Assembly: GCA_019638115.1 (NCBI GenBank)
Contig: JAHBUK010000002.1
Coordinates: forward strand, 689,867 to 753,866
DNA length: 64,000 bases
Origin: Flavobacteriales bacterium
GTDB taxonomy: Bacteria > Bacteroidota > Bacteroidia > Flavobacteriales_F > PHOS-HE28
Reading direction: 5' to 3'
Shown here: positions 17,596 to 24,983 of the stretch, piece by piece
How the letters are laid out: each line of letters opens with the position of its first letter
How positions within the stretch are numbered: the first letter of the stretch is position 1
Notes under the pieces: model-generated
Told to the model about the DNA's origin: nothing
The model's input: the letters and a program-made list of their open reading frames with translations, nothing else
Databases searched by the model: none
Translations under genes and position numbers: made by a program

Positions 17596-19569
17596 TCACA
17601 GTACGGTGATCTCCGTGCGCCGGTTCAGCGCCCTGCCCTCCTCGGTATCGTTGGTGGCCACCGGCTTGCTTCGGCCATATCCCTTGGCGGTCAAGCGTCC
17701 GGCTTCCACCCCTTTGGCGATCAAGCGTTCGCGAACGGCCTGGGCGCGCTGCTCACTGAGCTTTTGGTTGGCGGCATCGTTGCCCACATTGTCCGTGTGG
17801 CCCCCGAGTTCGATGCGCAAGCCGGGGTTCAGGAAGAGCAAGCGTGCGAGCTTGTCGATCTCCACGTCGGAGGCGGACAGCAGCTCATAGCTGGCGGTGT
17901 TGAAGAACACGTTGCGCAGTGCTATGGAGGCGCCTTGCTTCAACGGGGCCATGGGCACATCGAGTTCGAAAGCTTTGTCGGCAGTGCCCTCTCCTTTCAC
18001 GTCGTAGGTCTGCGAGAAGAAGAGGTAACCCTCGGCCCCGGCATTGAGCGCATAGTCGCGACCGGTGGGCAGGCAGACAAGGAACTCCCCGCTTTGTGGG
18101 TCGCTGTAGGCAGCAGTGGCCAATTCGCCGCTGGCCAGGTCGTAGAGCATCACATCGGCCTCCACAGCAGCTTTCGTGTCGCGGTCGTAGACCTTGCCCT
18201 TCACGAAGGTGACGGGCACCGGACGGGCCTGCGGATAGAGCTCGAAGCTGTAGAGGTCCAGGTCGCCGAAGCCACCTGGGCGGTCACTAGCGAAGTAGGC
18301 CAGCAGACCATCGGCACTTACCAGCAGGCTGTTCTCATCACCCGGGGTATTGATGGGGTAGCCGAGGTTCAAAGCCTGCCCCCAGCGTCCATCAGCCTCC
18401 TTGCGGCTCACGAAGATGTCCAGCCCACCCATGCCGGGGTGCCCGTTGCTGCTGAAGTAGAGCGTACGCCCGTCGGGATGGATCTGCACGCTTTCCTCCT
18501 GGAAGGGCGTGTTCACATTGGGACCGAGCTTCTCCGGGTTGCTCCAACGGCCATCGTCCTGCAGTTGGGTCATGTAGATGTCGGTGTTCAGGATGCCGTC
18601 CTGCGCCCGCACACCACGAACGAAGTACAAGGTGCGGCCATCGCTCGCGAGGCTGGGCTGGCTCTCCCAATTGCGACTGTTAACCGGTGGCCCCAGGTTC
18701 TCCGGTGGGCTCCAGCGCTCACCGATGCGTCGGCTGATGAACAGGTCGCAGCTGCCCAAGCCCTTGCGGCCCTTGCCGTAGGTGCCGTCCGCATAAGCGC
18801 AGGCGGTGAAGATGATGAAGCGGCCATCCGGTGAAAGGGTGCCTGCTCCTTCGTTCCTGTCGGTATTCACGGAAGGGATGCCGCGGCTCGGTTTCCAGTT
18901 CCTATCGTCACCGCGTTGGCTTACGAAGAAATCCTCCTGCTGTCCCACCATCGGGTCGCTGGAAGCGATGCGCCGGGTGAACATCAGCGTACGATCATCG
19001 GCCGTGATGCAGGGGTAGTATTCAGGATCGGCAGAATTGACGCCGCTTCCCAGGTTCACCGGCTCGAAGGGTACGGGGCGCGCCAGGGCCGCTGGAACGA
19101 AGGCGCAGTTCTCCAAACCCAAACGTGCACGCGACTTGCGTACCGGGTCTTGCTCCTTTTCCAGGAAAGCCGTGTAGTTCTTTTCGGCAGCGGCGTATTG
19201 GCCCGTGGCGAACTCCAGGTCGGCCAGGTGCAATTGGGCCACCGGGTGCAGGCGGGGCGCCAGGGCCATCACCTCGCGGTAGTAGGCGATCGCTTCCGAT
19301 GCTTTGCCCTGCCCTTCCTTCAGTTCCGCCAGCATCAAGCGCGGTTCCACGAAACGCTCATCGGCCTTGGCCGCCTTCAGGAACTCGCTCTCCGCACATT
19401 CCCATTTGCGCAGCCGCAAGCACTCCACGCCGCTTTCATAGGCCTTGATCGCCTTGCTGTTGGTGGAGCTATAGCCGCGCTGGGCCAGTGCTGGCAGGGT
19501 CGCTATCGCCAGCATGAACACCGCCAACAAGGTGCGTTGCCAGGTCTGGAACGGGATCGATGGGGTCAT
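17596..19569 (-). CDS. OmpA-family protein with TPR and WD40-like (PD40) repeats
   Basis: The protein has 657 residues. A signal peptide ends TLPALAQ, near residue 30. TPR-like helices span about residues 35-135 (GVECLRLRKWECAESEFLKAAKAD). A PD40 beta-propeller region follows with repeats such as TADDRTLMFTRR, LSPDGRFIIFTACAY, DGRTLYFVRG and HPDGRTLYFSSNG. A carboxypeptidase-regulatory-like strand region comes next, and the C-terminus is an OmpA peptidoglycan-binding domain with LRIELGGHTDNVGND and RAQAVRERLIAKGV. This matches the Bacteroidota OmpA/PD40 architecture also seen in PorE-type T9SS proteins. Its start lies 5 bp after the queE stop, so the two genes are probably co-transcribed. Confidence 0.88.
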   Translation of the reverse strand: MTPSIPFQTWQRTLLAVFMLAIATLPALAQRGYSSTNSKAIKAYESGVECLRLRKWECAESEFLKAAKADERFVEPRLMLAELKEGQGKASEAIAYYREVMALAPRLHPVAQLHLADLEFATGQYAAAEKNYTAFLEKEQDPVRKSRARLGLENCAFVPAALARPVPFEPVNLGSGVNSADPEYYPCITADDRTLMFTRRIASSDPMVGQQEDFFVSQRGDDRNWKPSRGIPSVNTDRNEGAGTLSPDGRFIIFTACAYADGTYGKGRKGLGSCDLFISRRIGERWSPPENLGPPVNSRNWESQPSLASDGRTLYFVRGVRAQDGILNTDIYMTQLQDDGRWSNPEKLGPNVNTPFQEESVQIHPDGRTLYFSSNGHPGMGGLDIFVSRKEADGRWGQALNLGYPINTPGDENSLLVSADGLLAYFASDRPGGFGDLDLYSFELYPQARPVPVTFVKGKVYDRDTKAAVEADVMLYDLASGELATAAYSDPQSGEFLVCLPTGRDYALNAGAEGYLFFSQTYDVKGEGTADKAFELDVPMAPLKQGASIALRNVFFNTASYELLSASDVEIDKLARLLFLNPGLRIELGGHTDNVGNDAANQKLSEQRAQAVRERLIAKGVEAGRLTAKGYGRSKPVATNDTEEGRALNRRTEITVL

Positions 19570-19574
19570 CCGGA

Positions 19575-20177
19575 TCACGGGATGTTCATGTATTTGTGAG
19601 TCTGCAGCGAAGCGCGCCAACGGGGATGTTGCTTGATGTGCTCCACGATGAGCGGGGTCATGGTATCGCGCTTGTCCCATTCGGGTTGCAGGTAGAGCAG
19701 TGCATCGGTCGGCATGCTGGCGGCATGTTCCTCGGCCCATTGCAGATCGTGCTTGTTGTACACCACCACCTTCAGTTCATGCGCCTGTTGATGGATGCCG
19801 GGCAAGGGCGCCTTGAACTTCTTCGGGCTCAAACAGATATGGTGCCACTCCCCGCTGAGCGGGTGCGCGCCCGAGGTCTCGATGTGCGTTCGGAAGCCAG
19901 CGGCACGCAGAGCGGTGGTGAGCGGTGCGAGGTCGTGCATCAAGGGTTCACCGCCGGTGATCACCGCAATGCGTCCGGGGAAAGCAGCGGCCTCGCGCAC
20001 CAGTTCCTCCACCGATCGCCTGGGGTGTTTGTCGGCATCCCAACTGTCCTTCACATCGCACCACACACAACCCACATCGCAGCCGCCCAGTCGTATGAAA
20101 TAGGCCGCCTGACCATTGTATGCGCCTTCCCCCTGCAGGGTGTAGAAGGCTTCCATGACCGGGAGCGTGTGAGACAT
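19575..20177 (-). CDS. queE: 7-carboxy-7-deazaguanine synthase
   Basis: This 200-residue radical SAM enzyme begins MSHTLPVMEAFYTLQGEG. The cluster motif is CDVGCVWC (Cys33, Cys37, Cys40), followed by DVKDSW and AVITGGEPLM. QueE converts 6-carboxytetrahydropterin to 7-carboxy-7-deazaguanine on the path to queuosine. The ATG at 20177 is supported by family alignment and by a TTCCTTTG element ending 4 nt upstream. No preQ1 riboswitch is visible because there is essentially no leader. The OmpA-family gene follows after 5 bp with no obvious functional link. Confidence 0.93.
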   Translation of the reverse strand: MSHTLPVMEAFYTLQGEGAYNGQAAYFIRLGGCDVGCVWCDVKDSWDADKHPRRSVEELVREAAAFPGRIAVITGGEPLMHDLAPLTTALRAAGFRTHIETSGAHPLSGEWHHICLSPKKFKAPLPGIHQQAHELKVVVYNKHDLQWAEEHAASMPTDALLYLQPEWDKRDTMTPLIVEHIKQHPRWRASLQTHKYMNIP

Positions 20178-20181
20178 GGGG

Positions 20182-20189
20182 CAAAGGAA
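20182..20189 (-). promoter_or_regulatory. -7-like element (TTCCTTTG) of queE
   Basis: It has one mismatch to TAnnTTTG. CCCC and then ATG follow, the same arrangement as before the YhiN-type gene. Confidence 0.45.
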
Positions 20190-20202
20190 CAGAATGAGCG
20201 GA

Positions 20203-20325
20203 GGAGTAGCGAGTGGCGAGTGGACGAGTGGCGAGTAAATGCCCCACAAAAGGCGCTATTCGCCTATGGGGCATTTACTCGCCACTCGCAACGAAGGCCC
20301 ATCGGGCCGAGCACTCGCCACTCCC
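20203..20325. repeat. GAGTGGCGAGT repeat cluster with 21-bp inverted repeat
   Basis: The unit GAGTGGCGAGT or its complement occurs several times. Bases 20225-20245 are the exact reverse complement of 20268-20288. The 22-nt centre carries an inner stem AGGCG/CGCCT (20251-20255 with 20261-20265). A further complement copy lies at about 20311-20323. The whole could fold as one long hairpin downstream of the candidate RNA and upstream of queE. Confidence 0.7.
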
Positions 20326-20335
20326 CCAAAAAAAA

Positions 20336-20586
20336 GAAAGCCCACACAGGGCCTGTTCATAGAACCCATGGTTATCACATGGGCGGGACCGCGATGGTGG
20401 TTTCCGTAATCCTCCTGTTGCCGAAGCAAGTCCGCACCGAAGTGCGGCTGAGGCCCGCCGTAGACCACCAGGGTGCAGTCCCTGATGGAAATTGTTGGTT
20501 CCGATGAACGTATGGCCTGTGTGGGCTTCGCGTTGACGCCCTTGCAGGGCGGTTGTGAGCTTGACAGAACGGATGGCAAAGAACTG
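20336..20586 (-). ncRNA. candidate structured non-coding RNA, 6S-like shape, family unassigned
   Basis: There is no ORF here, but strong nested pairing exists on the minus strand. A 13-bp closing helix (20516-20528 with 20338-20350) is followed directly by TCTTTTTTTT, an intrinsic-terminator tail. Inside it lie a second interrupted helix (20504-20509 with 20355-20360, then 20497-20501 with 20362-20366) and two UUCG-tetraloop hairpins (20432-20447 and 20418-20429). An exact TAnnTTTG promoter element lies at 20592-20599, placing the start near 20586. The closed long-hairpin shape recalls 6S or 6S-Flavo RNA. tmRNA, RNase P and SRP signatures were looked for and not found. Confidence 0.6.
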
Positions 20587-20591
20587 TGGTA

Positions 20592-20599
20592 CAAAAGTA
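20592..20599 (-). promoter_or_regulatory. -7 element (TACTTTTG) of the candidate ncRNA
   Basis: This is an exact TAnnTTTG match on the minus strand, just after the terminator of the upstream gene and about 60 nt before the RNA's closing helix. Confidence 0.5.
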
Positions 20600-20602
20600 A
20601 GC

Positions 20603-20653
20603 GAGAGCATGTGCTCATTTGACCATTTAGGCCCCTCATGAGCACATGCTCTC
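20603..20653 (-). terminator. 16-bp stem hairpin terminator
   Basis: Bases 20603-20618 are the exact complement of 20638-20653, with a 19-nt loop. It begins immediately after the stop codon of the minus-strand gene ending at 20654, and TTACTTTTG follows. Confidence 0.65.
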
Positions 20654-21196
20654 CTACCCTTCCCCCTTCTGCCCCACGAAGTGGTCCTCCTTGTCCTCGA
20701 AGAGGATGTTGAAGGTGGTGAGGCTACCGTAGCAGCGGGTGATGTACTGCTGGAGTTCCACCTTGTCCTGCTCACTGAGTTTGGGGTGGGCGTTGATCTT
20801 TTGCTCCAGCACCCGGAAGCGGTCCCTGATCATCACGATCTTGTGGAAGAAGTCGTCGATCGGGAGTTCCTTGCTCTTGAGCGATGTATCGCGCGGTTTC
20901 AGCTCCATCGATCCGCCTTCGTACTTGCGGGCCATTTCCACGGGGCGCTGGGGCATCTGCATCCGTTCCAGCACACTGGTAAGCGCCTCTTCCACGGCAT
21001 CCATGTCCAACTCTGCACCCGGCAGTTCAGGCCCGGCGGCGGTCACCTCCAAACCGGCGAAACTGCGGCTGATGGTCTGCTCGCCGTGGTCCTTGAAGAA
21101 GGCGTACACCGTGCGTGCATCCAGGTCGAATACAACACCCTCGCCCATGGTGGGGTGCTTCACGCGCGCCCCAATGCTCAATGCGTAGATCTCCAT
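20654..21196 (-). CDS. hypothetical protein with Tudor/CarD-like N-terminal domain
   Basis: The protein has 180 residues. The first ~50 (IGARVKHPTMGEGVVFDLDARTVYAFF) resemble the small beta-barrel seen at the C-terminus of UvrD/PcrA helicases and in CarD-like proteins, which contact RNA polymerase or nucleic acid. The remainder is helical (FFHKIVMIRDRFRVLEQKI, LSEQDKVELQQYITRCYGSL). It starts 6 bp after the Gre-like gene, so the two probably form an operon. A role with RNA polymerase is inference from the fold and from this neighbour. Confidence 0.7.
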   Translation of the reverse strand: MEIYALSIGARVKHPTMGEGVVFDLDARTVYAFFKDHGEQTISRSFAGLEVTAAGPELPGAELDMDAVEEALTSVLERMQMPQRPVEMARKYEGGSMELKPRDTSLKSKELPIDDFFHKIVMIRDRFRVLEQKINAHPKLSEQDKVELQQYITRCYGSLTTFNILFEDKEDHFVGQKGEG

Positions 21197-21202
21197 GCGT
21201 GT

Positions 21203-21661
21203 TCAGCAGATATCGAGAATGGCGTACTTGGTGCCGTTGAACTCCACGGCTTGGCCCACGGCCTTTCCGGTAAGGGCTTGGATCAATGGGGCCTTGGTGC
21301 TGACACCCAGGTACCATTTGCCACCGGCATCGAACTCCTCCAGGCTGGCCGCGATCAGGAAGTTGCGCTGATCGGTGTGAACCACGGCACCGTACTGCAC
21401 CACATCCAGCTTCACAGCGGGATCGATGGCACCCAGTTGCTCCAGATCCAGCTGGATGTGCTCGTACTGCTCGCCGAGCGAGTTCATCAGTTCCACATCC
21501 CCGCCACGGGTGCTTTCAGTCTGGCTGGCGCTTTCGGCGTTGTCGTCACCGATGGTAACGGCCTTCAGTTCATTGATGCGGGTCTTCAATTCGCTGGCGG
21601 TGGCCTCGAGCCGGGTGCGTGCCGCTTTCAGGACGCTTTTCTTCAGCGCGGTGTGGTCCAT
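21203..21661 (-). CDS. GreA/GreB-like transcription elongation factor homologue
   Basis: This 152-residue protein has an N-terminal coiled coil (KKSVLKAARTRLEATASELKTRINEL). An acidic linker (DDNAESASQTESTRGGDVEL) follows, then a C-terminal FKBP-like domain with VVQYGAVVHTDQRNFLIAASL and STKAPLIQALTGKAVGQAVEF. This is the arrangement of GreA/GreB and of Gre-like proteins in Bacteroidota, which are often mis-named as 3-oxoacyl-ACP synthase. Gre factors enter the RNA polymerase secondary channel and promote transcript cleavage. Acidic residues expected at the coiled-coil tip are not obvious, so it may regulate polymerase without cleavage activity. Confidence 0.8.
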   Translation of the reverse strand: MDHTALKKSVLKAARTRLEATASELKTRINELKAVTIGDDNAESASQTESTRGGDVELMNSLGEQYEHIQLDLEQLGAIDPAVKLDVVQYGAVVHTDQRNFLIAASLEEFDAGGKWYLGVSTKAPLIQALTGKAVGQAVEFNGTKYAILDIC

Positions 21662-21783
21662 GGTCGTAGTGTTTAACTGGAACGGAGTACCGGTCCGAAG
21701 GTAGCGCTGCTGGTGCGATGCGGCGCCTGACCAACGGCAGGTCCGTAATGCAGGTATTTCGCATTTGCCGCATCCAGAAGCAT

Positions 21784-22018
21784 ATGCTTATCCGCCTGCG
21801 CCTCATGAAGCTGGCCGATTTCAACACCCTTCGCGAGGCCATGGTGCAGGCCTACCCGGGCTTGGATCAGGCCATCTTACGGGAGGACCATTTTCAGGAC
21901 GCGTATCCAACTCTTCCCCGAAGGCCAATTGTGCGAGACAGTGAACGGCGAGGTAGTGACCGCGGCCCTGTCCATTGAAGTACCTGGGCGGCCACAGCGC
22001 AAGCGGGCCACCTGCTGA
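21784..22018 (+). pseudogene. remnant of a GNAT acetyltransferase domain (GNAT/carbon-nitrogen hydrolase fusion type), frameshifted
   Basis: The frame beginning MLIRLRLMKLADFNTLREAM continues to AYPGLDQAILREDHFQ. One extra base near 21897-21898 then moves the match into the next frame: TRIQLFPEGQLCETVNGEVV and AALSIEVPG, ending at TGA 22016-22018. These pieces resemble the N-terminal GNAT domain of the large GNAT plus nitrilase-like proteins of Bacteroidota, which are over 500 residues. Only ~78 codons remain and the hydrolase domain is absent. The convergent amidohydrolase stop codon lies 14 bp further on, so a deletion probably removed the rest. Confidence 0.7.
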
Positions 22019-22031
22019 TCGCAGGTCCCGG

Positions 22032-23039
22032 TCATAGCTTGTGGTGGCGCTCGATCTCCTCGGGGCTTAGCCGCAGGAACCGGGCAGCGTTGTTGTAGAA
22101 GATGTCCCGCTTCTGTTCGGGGCTCAGGAACGGTGCCTCCTCGATGACCTGTACCGCCCTTTCGATGACACCCGGCCACACCATCTGGTCGGTGCCGAAC
22201 ATCACGCGCTTGCCGAAACCATGGTCCATGATGGCCTGCAGGTAGCGGTAGAAGGCCGGCCGGGGTTGGGTGTACACGATCACCCCCACATCCACGTACA
22301 CCTGTGGGTGCGCATACAGCACGGCCAGCAGGTCGTCGAGCATGGGAAATCCGGCGTGCATTACGTTGACACGGAGTTTAGGGTACTTCACCAGCACCTC
22401 TTCCATGGTGAGCGCACTGTGCATACGCGCCCTGTATTGGCCGGCACCGAGGTAGATCACGCCCGGTGGCCCGGGGCCCAGGTGGATGCTCACGGGGATG
22501 TCCAGTTCCTCGGCCATGGCCCAATACGGCGCCAGGCGCTCATCCGTGGGGAGGATCCCCCTGTACTGCGTGAGCAATTCGCCCAAGACGGCGATGTCGC
22601 CCTGCTTGAACAGTTCACCGACCTGCTCCGGTCTCGGCGCATGTTCATCGATGTGTAGATCGAGCGCGGGGATGATCCGCTCCGGCAGGACCTTCTGCCA
22701 TGCCTTCACCCGGTCGAGGTCGCCGCTCACCACGCCAATGATGTTCAATTTCTCCATCGCCGACAGCGTCTGCTCCATGAGTTCCTGATCGGTCATGGGC
22801 GACCACACCGGATCCTTGCAGGGTGGCTCCTTGAACATGGCCATGAACACCTCCACGTAGGGTACGCTCGGATCCCAATGCGGGAACTCCGCGATCGGCG
22901 TACACATGCCCAATGGTGGAGGCCCTTGCGCATCGGCGGTCATGGCATGCAGGTGTACATCGATGATGGGCTGGCGCTTCTGGGCCACCGCCACCAATGG
23001 CAGGGAAAGGAGCAGCAGCGTGGTGGTCCGAAAGCTCAT
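22032..23039 (-). CDS. secreted amidohydrolase (amidohydrolase 2 family)
   Basis: The protein has 335 residues. It has a signal peptide (MSFRTTTLLLLSLPLVAVAQ) and then a TIM-barrel metal hydrolase. IIDVHLHAM gives the first metal-binding HxH pair, IPVSIHLGPG and VNVMHAGFPM give later His ligands, and VMFGTDQMVWPG gives the conserved Asp near the end. This pattern is that of the Amidohydro_2 family (decarboxylase and lactonase relatives). The substrate is not inferable. The signal peptide is unusual for this mainly cytoplasmic family and suggests periplasmic action. The start at 23039 is fixed by that peptide. Confidence 0.82.
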   Translation of the reverse strand: MSFRTTTLLLLSLPLVAVAQKRQPIIDVHLHAMTADAQGPPPLGMCTPIAEFPHWDPSVPYVEVFMAMFKEPPCKDPVWSPMTDQELMEQTLSAMEKLNIIGVVSGDLDRVKAWQKVLPERIIPALDLHIDEHAPRPEQVGELFKQGDIAVLGELLTQYRGILPTDERLAPYWAMAEELDIPVSIHLGPGPPGVIYLGAGQYRARMHSALTMEEVLVKYPKLRVNVMHAGFPMLDDLLAVLYAHPQVYVDVGVIVYTQPRPAFYRYLQAIMDHGFGKRVMFGTDQMVWPGVIERAVQVIEEAPFLSPEQKRDIFYNNAARFLRLSPEEIERHHKL

Positions 23040-23160
23040 GACAATGGTGTTTGGGGTCACAAAATATCCCCCTTCCGGCATCGGACCGGTCATGACCGAT
23101 CGAACGGTGACCTTTCCAAGGGAACGGCGCCGTAGCGGTGCCGGGCAACTTCAGCCGGAA

Positions 23161-24918
23161 TCACTGAACGCGCACCACCGGATAGCGCCTGTAGCCCGGC
23201 TCGTGGTAAGGCGAGCGCTTGTACACCCAGTCCAACTGGGCACGTGCATCCGCAGCGAACACCGGGTCGCTGACCTTGCGCTCTTCCAAGGCCTTGCGCA
23301 GAGCCGGGTCTCTGGCCAGCAATTCCGCCGCGATGTCTTCGAACACATAGCTGCTGAAATACTCCTTCTGCTGCAGCACACTGTCGAAGAAGCCCCAGGC
23401 GAAGTAGCTGTCGCTGGAGCGTGGCTCCAGGATCTCCATCACCAGGCGGTCCGTGGCGTGGCCCATGGGCACGAGCGCATCCCCGGGGCGCGCTTCGTAG
23501 GTGCCTGGCTCCGTGGTGGTGCTGATCCCGTAATGCAGGTAGCGGCCTTCGTAGGGTGAGCGCACGGTGCTGAAGTCCTCGATCCGCTGGTATTCCACCG
23601 TGAATGTGCTTCGCTCGCGCAACACCTCCATGGGTACATCGTCCAACTTCAGCCGGGCGATCACTTCGCGCCATTCCTGCGGGATCAGGTAGGCCTTGGG
23701 CTTTTTCAGGGTGAATGTCGGTGTAAAGCGGTCCATCCATGGCACCACGGTGTCGGTGGGCTGGCTTTGGTCGTAGAAGAGACGCGGCAGGCCGCTCACC
23801 GCACTGTGCTTGTGGCCGGCCCGGTAGCCCTTCCACGGCAGTTGTTCCACGTGCGTGGTATCCAGCACGTAGTTGAAGCCGAAGGAATCCGACTTCGCCA
23901 CGCTCACTCTGGACCATTCGCGGAATTCCTGAATGCGTTGTCCGTTCCTATCCATCATGGCCAGTGTCCCCAGCATCAGCTGAAAGGTGGCGTTCACCCG
24001 GTCTTCAAAGGGCTTCAGCATGTGCGTTTCGCTGAGAATGCCGATCCGGTTCCTAAGCCCCGCATGCCCACTGCTGTAGCGTGGCCCATCGAGGAAACCC
24101 TCCAACCCCTGCTCCGGGAACTCCTTCACGGTCTCGAAGTAGGGGCACATCAGGTGGCCGCGCCGGTCCATCCAGGCCTGTATCTCCGGCTTCACGCGTG
24201 TTTCAAGCAGCTCAACGAGCGCCCAATTCAACCGGTCCGGGTGGGTGGTGAGCAGCTCCATCACGTACTGGTGGTCGGCGCCATTGCTCACGTGCGTCTC
24301 CAGGTAGATGTCCGGGTCCCAGTGTGCGAGGGCCTTCAGCAGGTCGCGGGTGTTGCGGGCATCGGCCTTGATGAAGTCGCGGTTAAGGTCCAGGTTGCGG
24401 GCGTTGGCGCGGAAGCCGTAGGCATCCGGACCGTTCTGGTTGGCGCGGCTGTGGCTGTTGCGCTGCTGGGCGCCGCTCACGTTGTACACCGGCACGATGC
24501 AAACGGCGGTATTGGCCAGCAGGCCCATGTACTGGTCGCTGTGCAGCAGAGCGCGGGCCAGCAGCAGGCTGGCGTCCACCCCATCGGGCTCGCCGGCGTG
24601 GATGCCGTTGGTGATCCAGAGGATGCGCTTGTGCGCCGCGCGCAGGCTGTCCGGATGCGGAGTTGTTCCGTCGTGCAGGATGAAAAGGTGGATGGGCTGG
24701 CCGTTGTCATCGGCGCCCATCACGGTGAGGGTGGCGCCGTGGTGGGCATCGGCCAGTCCACGGAAGGCATCGATGGCTTCGGTCCAGGTGGGCGTAGTGG
24801 TGCCGGTGAATGACCGGTATCCATCGCTCCGGTGGTTTTCTGACCAAGCCTCCGCTCCGCTCTGGGCAAGAGCGAGTCTACCCAGCGTAAGAGTCAACCA
24901 TGTAATACCTGTGCGCAT
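23161..24918 (-). CDS. secreted M14-family zinc carboxypeptidase
   Basis: This 585-residue protein has a signal peptide (about residues 1-20). Its M14 catalytic domain has the zinc ligands in GIHAGEPDG (His107, Glu110), the third ligand His209 in YLETHVSNG, the substrate-binding NLDLNRDF segment and the catalytic Glu297 in GILSETHM. The ~200 residues after the catalytic domain form a beta-rich C-terminal region. It probably removes C-terminal amino acids from peptides in the periplasm or outside. The ATG at 24918 was preferred over the GTG at 24924 because a CATTTTTG element ends 5 nt upstream of the ATG. Confidence 0.9.
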   Translation of the reverse strand: MRTGITWLTLTLGRLALAQSGAEAWSENHRSDGYRSFTGTTTPTWTEAIDAFRGLADAHHGATLTVMGADDNGQPIHLFILHDGTTPHPDSLRAAHKRILWITNGIHAGEPDGVDASLLLARALLHSDQYMGLLANTAVCIVPVYNVSGAQQRNSHSRANQNGPDAYGFRANARNLDLNRDFIKADARNTRDLLKALAHWDPDIYLETHVSNGADHQYVMELLTTHPDRLNWALVELLETRVKPEIQAWMDRRGHLMCPYFETVKEFPEQGLEGFLDGPRYSSGHAGLRNRIGILSETHMLKPFEDRVNATFQLMLGTLAMMDRNGQRIQEFREWSRVSVAKSDSFGFNYVLDTTHVEQLPWKGYRAGHKHSAVSGLPRLFYDQSQPTDTVVPWMDRFTPTFTLKKPKAYLIPQEWREVIARLKLDDVPMEVLRERSTFTVEYQRIEDFSTVRSPYEGRYLHYGISTTTEPGTYEARPGDALVPMGHATDRLVMEILEPRSSDSYFAWGFFDSVLQQKEYFSSYVFEDIAAELLARDPALRKALEERKVSDPVFAADARAQLDWVYKRSPYHEPGYRRYPVVRVQ

Positions 24919-24923
24919 GGGCA

Positions 24924-24931
24924 CAAAAATG
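24924..24931 (-). promoter_or_regulatory. -7-like element (CATTTTTG) of the M14 gene
   Basis: It has one mismatch to TAnnTTTG and ends 5 nt before the ATG at 24918. It directly follows the upstream terminator. Confidence 0.4.
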
Positions 24932-24934
24932 CGA

Positions 24935-24967
24935 AACCGCCAACCGCGCCATCGGCGATCGGCGGTT
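24935..24967 (-). terminator. intrinsic terminator of the gene at 24984-26573
   Basis: A 7-bp stem AACCGCC/GGCGGTT (24961-24967 with 24935-24941) is followed on the minus strand by TCGCATTTTTG. Confidence 0.6.
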
Positions 24968-24983
24968 CCCCATGTGGTTCAGA

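Noticed and set aside
20336..20586. tmRNA, RNase P RNA or SRP RNA
   Set aside because: There is no tag peptide, no P4-like core and no GGAA SRP loop, and the length does not fit tmRNA or RNase P.
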